Below are positions 16,962 to 24,900 of a DNA stretch of 64,000 nucleotides, one piece after another. The notes under the pieces are model-generated. The model had not been told where the DNA came from, did not search any database, and worked only from the letters and a program-made list of their open reading frames with translations. Source of the stretch: Bacteroidia bacterium (GTDB lineage: Bacteria; Bacteroidota; Bacteroidia; 2-12-FULL-35-15); assembly GCA_030654175.1 (NCBI GenBank), contig JAURXZ010000035.1, positions 372,001 to 436,000 on the forward strand. The letters are read 5' to 3'. The translations under genes and the position numbers were made by a program. How positions within the stretch are numbered: position 1 is the stretch's first letter; each line of letters starts with the position of its first letter.

Positions 16962-19142
16962 TTACTCCAATTTCAGGATCCAAACGTTTGAATACTCTCT
17001 TTTGTATTTGGAGCGTTCGAGATCAGCATCCTTTTTATTATTTGTTTTCAAAGCAAAAATGTTATACATCTTTGTGGCCTTGTTTTGAATAATTTTTGTA
17101 TTCCGGTGTCCTTTAATAATACTTGCAGCTTTAAATCTTTCAGCATTTTCCTTACTTCCAAAACTACCTATAACAACGTAATACCCATTGCCTGCAGGCT
17201 CCCCCTTTTCATCAGCAAAACGATCCGTTTTATAAGAAGGCACTCCGGCATCCGATGCAACAGGAACCGGTTGGTCCGATACACTTTTTGTCGTTTTTTC
17301 AGGCTCAGGATTTATTTTTTTGATCCCTTCATCTGAATTGCCTCTCTCCACTAATTGAACCGGCAAAACCTCCTTTTCAACAGCAACAGATTTTTTTGAA
17401 TCTGTTGATTTAGGCATCTCTTCTCTGGTCTTTGTAATTGTTTCCACTAACATATCAATCTGGGCCTGATTATTATCCGATTGTGTTTTTAACTGCGTTA
17501 TCACATCACCATAGTCCTTACCAGGTTGGGTTTTATCATCGGCTTCAACTTGTTTTGAATCTGCAGATTTAGTTATCTCATCCCTGGTCTTAATTATTTC
17601 AACTAACTTGTCGATCTGGGCTTGATTATTATCCGATTGCGTTTTTAACTGCGCAATCACTTCGTCATAATCCTTAGTGGGTGGCAATTTATCAATGGCT
17701 TCAGCTTTTTTTGAATCTGAGGTTTTGGGCATCTCTTCCCTGGACTTTGTAATCGTTTCAACCAACATATCAATCTGTGCCTGATTATTTTCAGATTGTG
17801 TTTTTAATTGCGCGATCAATTCGCCATTCTCAGCAGCGGGTGGAGCTTTTACTTCTGCATTTTTCACCTTTGCAAGCTCCATTTTTAACCGCTCGATCTG
17901 GGCTTGAGTTGTATCCGATTTTACTCTTAATTGCCCAATCATCACCGTGTTATCTGTATGCGGAGAAGTTAATGTGCCAGAAATTTTTGCTCTTGCATTA
18001 TCCACTTTTAATTGATCGATCTGAGCCTGATTGCTTTCCGATTTGGTCTTCAACAGTGCCAGTTTAACATCAGCACTCTGGGAATTAACCAGCGCTAAAC
18101 TATCTTTTAACTTCCTTGAATCGTTCCCTGCCCTTTCAGCTTCTTTTGCTTTTGCAAGTTCAGCTTTTAACTGGTCGAGCTGAAGCTGATAAGTATCAGA
18201 TTTTGCTTTTAATTGGGCAATCATCTCATCATTTTCCTTATTCGATGAAGTTGCGCGTCCGGCTGTTTTCCCCGTTTGCAGCTCCGATTTTAAACGGTCA
18301 AACTGCACTTGGTTTGTATCGGATTTTGCTTTCAATTGCGTAAGCAAAGCATCTGTTTCTGAGATCAAAAAATGACGCAATAAACTATCTTTTAATTTCC
18401 TGCTATCTTCTGTTGCAGCTTCAGCCTCCTTAGATTTTGCAAGTTCCAGCTTTAACTGATAAATCTGCGCTTGGTTGGTATCGGATTGGGCTTTCAACTG
18501 GGCTATCACTAAAGAATTATCAACCGGCCGGTTCACTGTGCCTGCAATTTTTGCCCGTGCATTGTCCACTTTTAATTGATCGATCTGAGCTTGATTACTT
18601 TCAGTCCGGGCTTTTAACTGAGCAAGTTTAACTTCAGAACCGCTCATATTAGCCATCAATAAACTATCGTTCAACTTTCTTGCATTCGTTATGGAATCCC
18701 CGGCATTCTTTGCTTTTGCAAGTTCAGTCCTTAATTGATCTATTTGTACCTGATTTGTATCAGACCGTGCTTTCAATTGGCCTATCACTAAAGAATGATC
18801 AACCGGCCGGTTTACAGTGCCGGCAATTTTTGTTCTTGCATTGTCCACTTTTAACTGATCTATCTGGGATTGATTGTTTTCAGATTTGGCTTTTAATTGA
18901 TCTATCTGAGCCTGATTTGCATCTGATTGAGCTTTTAATTGCTTTCGTAAAGTATCAATCTCGGCAGTTAAAGCTATTTGCTTTAAACTATCATTTAATT
19001 TTCCGGAATCTGATAATGAGGTTTCTGTTTTATTTGCTTTTGAGGACTCTTTGTTGGCAACATTGGAATAACCAGAGGATTGAGCTACTGCAAATTGGGC
19101 AACTATAAACAGAGAAAGAAAGGTAAATAAAAGGCTTTTCAT
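16962..19142 (-). CDS. Periplasmic coiled-coil protein with C-terminal SPOR domain
   Basis: The 726-residue protein has a signal peptide (MKSLLFTFLSLFIVAQFAVAQ). A long charged region (about 50-590) is built from about twelve copies of a motif close to QLKAKSDTNQAQIDQLKAEL, separated by KDSLL/AGTVNRPVD-type spacers. An acidic/Lys linker follows, then a SPOR domain (about 648-726, GYYVVIGSFGSKENAERF...YNIFALKT...VWILKLE). SPOR domains bind denuded septal peptidoglycan. The repeats predict an extended coiled-coil spacer. The same LKAxxDxNQAxIDxLKAEL motif occurs once in the PorP-OmpA protein encoded directly upstream, which suggests interaction or domain exchange. A promoter lies just upstream. 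Confidence 0.85.
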   Translation of the reverse strand: MKSLLFTFLSLFIVAQFAVAQSSGYSNVANKESSKANKTETSLSDSGKLNDSLKQIALTAEIDTLRKQLKAQSDANQAQIDQLKAKSENNQSQIDQLKVDNARTKIAGTVNRPVDHSLVIGQLKARSDTNQVQIDQLRTELAKAKNAGDSITNARKLNDSLLMANMSGSEVKLAQLKARTESNQAQIDQLKVDNARAKIAGTVNRPVDNSLVIAQLKAQSDTNQAQIYQLKLELAKSKEAEAATEDSRKLKDSLLRHFLISETDALLTQLKAKSDTNQVQFDRLKSELQTGKTAGRATSSNKENDEMIAQLKAKSDTYQLQLDQLKAELAKAKEAERAGNDSRKLKDSLALVNSQSADVKLALLKTKSESNQAQIDQLKVDNARAKISGTLTSPHTDNTVMIGQLRVKSDTTQAQIERLKMELAKVKNAEVKAPPAAENGELIAQLKTQSENNQAQIDMLVETITKSREEMPKTSDSKKAEAIDKLPPTKDYDEVIAQLKTQSDNNQAQIDKLVEIIKTRDEITKSADSKQVEADDKTQPGKDYGDVITQLKTQSDNNQAQIDMLVETITKTREEMPKSTDSKKSVAVEKEVLPVQLVERGNSDEGIKKINPEPEKTTKSVSDQPVPVASDAGVPSYKTDRFADEKGEPAGNGYYVVIGSFGSKENAERFKAASIIKGHRNTKIIQNKATKMYNIFALKTNNKKDADLERSKYKREYSNVWILKLE

Positions 19143-19202
19143 ACAAAAAACGTCTGTTTATATTGGAAATGTGATGTTTTCAATAATAATATAGTGCTTT
19201 TG

Positions 19203-19234
19203 CAAAAATATTAAATTTAATCAATATCCGGCAA
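19203..19234 (-). promoter_or_regulatory. Promoter of the SPOR-domain gene
   Basis: On the minus strand TATTTTTG (19203-19210) and TTG (19232-19234) are spaced by 21 bases. They predict a transcript starting about 50 bases before the ATG at 19142. The terminator at 19279-19310 separates this unit from the PorP-OmpA gene. Confidence 0.55.
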
Positions 19235-19278
19235 TTTTTATTAGTAAGGGCCTAATACCAAACAATCCAACTTAAATC

Positions 19279-19310
19279 AAAAAAAGAGGACGTAAATGTC
19301 CTCTTTTTTT
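19279..19310 (-). terminator. Rho-independent terminator after the PorP-OmpA gene
   Basis: A perfect 13-bp stem AAAAAAAGAGGAC/GTCCTCTTTTTTT with a 6-base loop and flanking T/A runs works in either direction. It lies about 40 bases past the end of the minus-strand gene. Confidence 0.85.
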
Positions 19311-19352
19311 GAAAATTCTTTGTTAATCCTCTTTTTTACTAAAAGGATCTTT

Positions 19353-21869
19353 TTACTTTTTACCACCTATTTTTATAGGGTTTTTTTGGAAAGTACCTTT
19401 TCTCTTGTATTGTCTTTTTTTCTTAGTTGACTTTGGCTTTAGCTTTAAATCAACCTCACTAGAAGGGCTTACATTTGATCCTAAAGAATACCCGGGAGCA
19501 ACCTTAACTATTTCAAATTCTATCCTTCTGTTTTTCTTCCTGCCCTCAATGGTGCTATTGCTTTCGATGGGATCACTAGATCCATAACCTTTGTATGTCA
19601 TACGGTTTTTATCTATCCCCTTACTGGCGATATAATCAAGCACCGCTTTCGCTCTTTGTACCGACAATTCCTGGTTGGTTCTGGATGATCCAAGATTATC
19701 GGTATGTCCGGATACTTCTATTTCAAGAGAAGGAATATCTTTCATAAGTTTTACGAAAACATCCAAAGCAACAAAAGATTCTTTTTGCAACGAGGTTTCG
19801 CTAACATCAAAAGAAATATTATTGGCAATTATTCTTTTTCCAACTTCCAATGCCTGTGAAGTAGTATCATTTGATTTTGGTCTTGGAGTTTCCAGAATCT
19901 TTGTAAGCGACTCTTTTGCATTTCCAGATGAAATAGAATATTCAGGGGCTACTTTCAGCACTTGAAATTCGGTTCTTCTGTTTAGCTTACGTCCTTCTTT
20001 TGTATCATTGCTGGCAATGGGCTGACGTGATCCATATCCTTTATAGGTTATGCGTTTTTTATCACCTCCATTGCTGATAAGATAGTCATGTACAGCTTTT
20101 GCTCTCACTCTGGATAGTCTTTCATTATTTTCTACAGGTCCGGTATTGTCGGTATGTCCGGATATTTCAATTTCAAGAGATGGAATATCCTTCAATAATT
20201 TCAAAGCATTATCCAACTCTGAAAAGGATTCTTTTCCTAATTTAGACTGGTTGAGTTCGAATGCAATATTATTCATTACCAATTTTTTTCCTACCTCTAC
20301 CTTCTCAAGTGTAATATTGTCTACTTTTTTATCTCCTGAATCCGGAGTTAAGTTGAACGATTTATATAAATAACCGGATTTCGTAATAAGGATCTCAACC
20401 GGTTTACCGGCAGGAACTGATATACGGACAGAACCATCGCTCTCCACCGTAGGAGTTGCAATCACTTTATTACTCGCAACATCAGTAACTTTTACCTGTG
20501 CATCACTTATGGGATTATTTTTTTCATCAACCAATCTGATAGTGATAGATGCTGTGCCTGCATCACCTGTTTTTGCTGTTTTTGACTTTTCAAGTTCCGC
20601 TTTCAATCTATCAATTTCGGCTTGATTTGCGTCTTCTCTTGCTTTCAATTTAGCAGCCAATGCCAGATTAAATTCATCCGTTTCTTTACCTGTTGTTGGT
20701 GGAATGATTACAGCTGTTTTTGTTTTTTCGAGTTCTTCCTTTAATTTCCTGTTTTCTTCCAGACTTGCATCATAATTCACCTTCATTTGGTTATGAGCTA
20801 ATTGCATGGAATCATTGTATTCATTTCCATTCCCACTAAGTGCAGCAATATTTATCCGATCTTCAACCTTAACAAAGCGCTCCTCCTCCTTTTTGTTTTG
20901 GAAAACATAACCAAGCAAAAATTCGGATGTTGAACCGGTATAAGAACTGATCTTACTAATACCGATATCGAAAGCATAGCCTACACTAAAACTACGATAA
21001 CGAACGCCAGCACTAATTGCCATTGCATAATTACTATGGTAAGTTACACCTACCCACCCGATTTTTTTCCAATCAATCACACCATTAATATCATATTGAA
21101 GTGGCGCGCCTTTTACACTACGAACCATGATCAATGGATAAGCTATTATCGCCTTCTCTTTTGAAACATCAAATACATATTTTGCTGTACCCTGATAATG
21201 CCTGTTTAAGTTATAATAACCATTATTACCGCTAACAATTGGATATTTTAACCTATTCCCCAGAATTTGTGGAACTGCAAAACCTATTGTTAATCTTTTT
21301 AAAACGTATACTATACCTAAGTCAGCGCTAAAAACAGTTTTGTTTTGTGCCTGTTGAGATAAAAATGGATCGTCAGTATCCCTGATCTGAGCTTTAGAAA
21401 AATCTATTTTATTATCAAAAACACCACACGCAACTCCAAAGTATAAATTATTAGAGTCAGCTATCTTAAATTTATATGAATAGTTTGCAAAAGCACCAAC
21501 ACGGCTAATAATATCGGTAACATCAGAATATACTTTTAATCCTACACTTGAATTTTTTGCCCGAACAGGACCGTCAATTGTAAAATAACTGGTTTGTGGA
21601 GCTCCTGCCAACCCTGTCCATTGAGAACGGTGAGTCAGAAAAACACTGATGTTTTCATTAATTCCGGTATAAGCAGGATTAAGAACAAACGGATTTGAAT
21701 AATACTGACTGCTAAAAGGCAATTGTTGAGCAAATCCTTTCCCGAAAGGGACAAGGATCAACAAACAAGCCAAAGCCAAAAGCCCAATAACTCTCCCCTT
21801 AACACCCTCTCTATAAGAGATCTGGGATAAGATAAGTTGCTTAATGTTAACTTTATCTATTATTTTCAT
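19353..21869 (-). CDS. PorP/SprF-type protein fused to a regulatory-like domain and two OmpA domains
   Basis: The 838-residue protein has a signal peptide (to about residue 48, ...GKGFAQ). A PorP/SprF-like outer-membrane barrel follows (about 50-330; PFSSQYYSNPFVLNPAYTG, HRSQWTGL, FLLGYVFQ). Next is a short coiled coil (about 365-435) with LKAREDANQAEIDRLKAEL. A carboxypeptidase-regulatory-like beta-sandwich comes next (about 440-525, ITIRLVDEKNNPISDAQVKV). Two OmpA-C domains finish the protein (about 535-645 and 685-795), each with the diagnostic GHTDN and NRR(T/I)EF motifs. PorP/SprF proteins work with T9SS and with secretion or attachment of gliding adhesins. OmpA domains bind diaminopimelate in peptidoglycan. 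Single OmpA fusions occur in the family; two in tandem is less usual. The adhesin gene lies 81 bases upstream and is probably co-transcribed. Confidence 0.9.
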   Translation of the reverse strand: MKIIDKVNIKQLILSQISYREGVKGRVIGLLALACLLILVPFGKGFAQQLPFSSQYYSNPFVLNPAYTGINENISVFLTHRSQWTGLAGAPQTSYFTIDGPVRAKNSSVGLKVYSDVTDIISRVGAFANYSYKFKIADSNNLYFGVACGVFDNKIDFSKAQIRDTDDPFLSQQAQNKTVFSADLGIVYVLKRLTIGFAVPQILGNRLKYPIVSGNNGYYNLNRHYQGTAKYVFDVSKEKAIIAYPLIMVRSVKGAPLQYDINGVIDWKKIGWVGVTYHSNYAMAISAGVRYRSFSVGYAFDIGISKISSYTGSTSEFLLGYVFQNKKEEERFVKVEDRINIAALSGNGNEYNDSMQLAHNQMKVNYDASLEENRKLKEELEKTKTAVIIPPTTGKETDEFNLALAAKLKAREDANQAEIDRLKAELEKSKTAKTGDAGTASITIRLVDEKNNPISDAQVKVTDVASNKVIATPTVESDGSVRISVPAGKPVEILITKSGYLYKSFNLTPDSGDKKVDNITLEKVEVGKKLVMNNIAFELNQSKLGKESFSELDNALKLLKDIPSLEIEISGHTDNTGPVENNERLSRVRAKAVHDYLISNGGDKKRITYKGYGSRQPIASNDTKEGRKLNRRTEFQVLKVAPEYSISSGNAKESLTKILETPRPKSNDTTSQALEVGKRIIANNISFDVSETSLQKESFVALDVFVKLMKDIPSLEIEVSGHTDNLGSSRTNQELSVQRAKAVLDYIASKGIDKNRMTYKGYGSSDPIESNSTIEGRKKNRRIEFEIVKVAPGYSLGSNVSPSSEVDLKLKPKSTKKKRQYKRKGTFQKNPIKIGGKK

Positions 21870-21950
21870 GTATCGCTATCTTTATTTGTTTCGTTAATCT
21901 TTTTTCTATTTCTCCCTTCCTTTTCAGGAAGATCTAAAAGGGGCTTCTTT

Positions 21951-24900
21951 TTATTTTTCGTTTAAAATAGTAAGTGGCCCTTTGTATATTTTATCTGAAT
22001 TTCTAAACTTCAGGAAGTAATAATAAGTTCCATCAGGAAGCGGGTTACCATTTTTATTTAAGCCTAACCAACTATTATCATAAGAGGATGAATAAAATAC
22101 CTGCTGCCCTTCTCTATTGACAACAATAGCCTCGGTACCGGGATAATTTTCAATGTTCTTCACAATCCATATATCATTGTATCCGTCACCATTGGCAGTC
22201 ATCAGGTTAGATACCGTTAAATTAAAATCAACAATGACTGTAATGGTTATTGAATCCTGATCCATACAACCATTAATATCAGCAACAGTTAATTCATATG
22301 TTGTGGTTACAACCGGAGTAGCTATTGGATTAAAAATGTTAGGATTGCTGAGACCGGCAGCAGGCAACCAGGAATAAATAGAACCTCCCTGCCCATTCAA
22401 TGTATAAGAATCACCTAAGCTGATGGTGTTATCAGTACCCGCATTTGCAACCAGACTTGGGAAAATAACTACTGCAACTGTTGAAGAATCTTTACATAAA
22501 GTTGCGGGATCTGTAACAGTAAGCTCATAATTGCCTGACGCCTGACAATTACTTACCACAATAGCCTGAGTGGTTGCTGTTGTACTCCATGAATAATTCA
22601 ATCCGGCCAAACCTGACATAGAAACACTACCTCCACAGCAGAATGATAATGCTCCACTAGTAATGATCTGAGGATCCGGCAGCGCATCTACAAAAATGCT
22701 AACCGTTGCAGTATCCAAACATCCTAAGTTTGAAGTTGTGATCAGACTTACGGTGCCTGCTCCTGCCTGAGCAAAAATATGAGTAGGATTTACCAATGTA
22801 GAAGAACTGCTATTTCCAAAATCCCATTGATTTAATTGTATTGCTCCAGATTCGATGGTTGACATATTAACAAATGAAGTTGCCGCTCCAAAACAAACTG
22901 TGTCAGCAACAAATATGGCCATTGGCTTAGGATAGATATTGATCTCTGCAGCATCTGAAGTATCATTTGAACAAACGCCACTATTTACAATGGCTCTGTA
23001 AAATACGGTATCCGTTAAATTAGAATAAGCCAGAGTATCCGTCACGTTTGCTGAGTCTATCCAGGTTGCACCTTGATCAACAGAATATTGCCAATTAACA
23101 ACGGCTCCGGTGTATCCCGACAGTGTGAGTATAGCACCATTAGCATACGCACATCCTGAAACTCCACCAGTTATAGAACCTGCAACCGATACAGGATCAA
23201 CAGTGATAGTATCGTTTGATGAAATTGCGAAGTTGCAAATGCTATTCTGTAACACTGCGTGGTAAATTGTTGTGGTTGTTAAATTAGTATAGATAAGACT
23301 TGCTGTTGTATCATTGATATAAACCCAGGTGGTTCCATTATCTATTGAATACTCCCATCTTACAATATTTCCAGTATGACCTGATAAGAATAATGTATCG
23401 GAATTAATACCGCTACAAACGGTATCGTTTGCTGAAACAATTCCTCCAATAGGTAATGGAGAAGTATCAACTGTTATTCTGGCTTCTATAGATATTGCAT
23501 CAGCACAAAACTCTGTAGTGATTGCTCTGTACCATGTGGTAGTTGTAATATTGGAATAAATCAATTCCGCTGTTGTGTTTGCAATATCTATCCAAGCCGT
23601 TCCTCCGGTTATTGAATACTGCCATTTTAATACCGTGCTGGAAGCACCTGTTAATGTTAAGGTATCACCATTTGCTCCATTACAAACAAATGCATCAGTT
23701 CCTACACTTCCTCCAACTGCCACGGCATCAACAGATGCAACCACAGCGCTTGTGTCAGAACAACCAGTTGGCGCATATACACCAACAATATAGTAGGTAC
23801 CACTAACAAGCACGTTTGTGGAATCAAGCATTAAATTAGTAGCCGCAGCATCTGTATAATAACTTAACGTTAAGCCGGGAGTTGAACCTGCTGTTACTGC
23901 AGGCAAAGTCAGATTTACGGTATCCGGTGAACATACCGGAGATGGGGTATTGATAACCACCACCGGCTTTGGATTTACTATTACATTTATTGCAGTTGTA
24001 TCGGAACAAGTTGTGGCCAGATCAATACCAACAATATAATAGGTCCCACCTACAGTAACAGAATCGGGAGTTGGGTGAATTGATGCTGCACCGGCATCAA
24101 AAAATTGGCCATAAACCAAGCCTGGTGTTGAGCCAGCTGTAACTGCAGGCAAAGTAAGGTCAACCCCTGTAGGGAAGCATTCTGCTGCTGGATCTGTAGT
24201 AATTACAACCGGTTTTGAATTTATGGTAACTGTTACCGATGCAGTATCAGAACAGCTTGCTATGGTTGTACCAACAATGATATAAGTGCCTGCACCCACT
24301 GCCGTTTCATCAGGAATTGGAGTAATTCCGTCTGCCATAAAGTAAGTAAATGTTAAGCCTGGTGTTGTACCCGGCACGCTTGCTGCTACTGCAGGTAATG
24401 TAAGATCAGCTAAAGCAGGGAAACATACTCCGGGGTTACTTGTATTTACTACTGGTTTTGGGTTTACGGTAACGAGTACCGCTGCGGTATCAGAACATCC
24501 GGTTCCCGGAACAATACCAACGATATAATATACACCACTATCAGCGGTTGTTGGCGTGGCATATAATAAAGTTGCAGCTGCATCTGTATAGTAGGTTAAA
24601 TTTAAACCTAGTGTTGAACCCAATGTCACTGCGGGTATTGTTATATCTACTGTTGAAGGGGCGCATACTGCAGGCTGGTCTGTTATCTGTACATCCGGTT
24701 TTGGATTTACGGTTACACTTACCGCTGTGGTATCCGAGCATCCTGTACTCAGGACTACACCAAGAATATAATAAGTACCTGCGGTTGCATTTGCAGGAGT
24801 GGCGTATGTTGGTAATATTGCTCCTGGATTATCAAAGTAAAAGAATGTTAAGCCTGCTGTGGTACCAGGCACTGTTGCAGCCACTGCAGGTAATGTAAGG

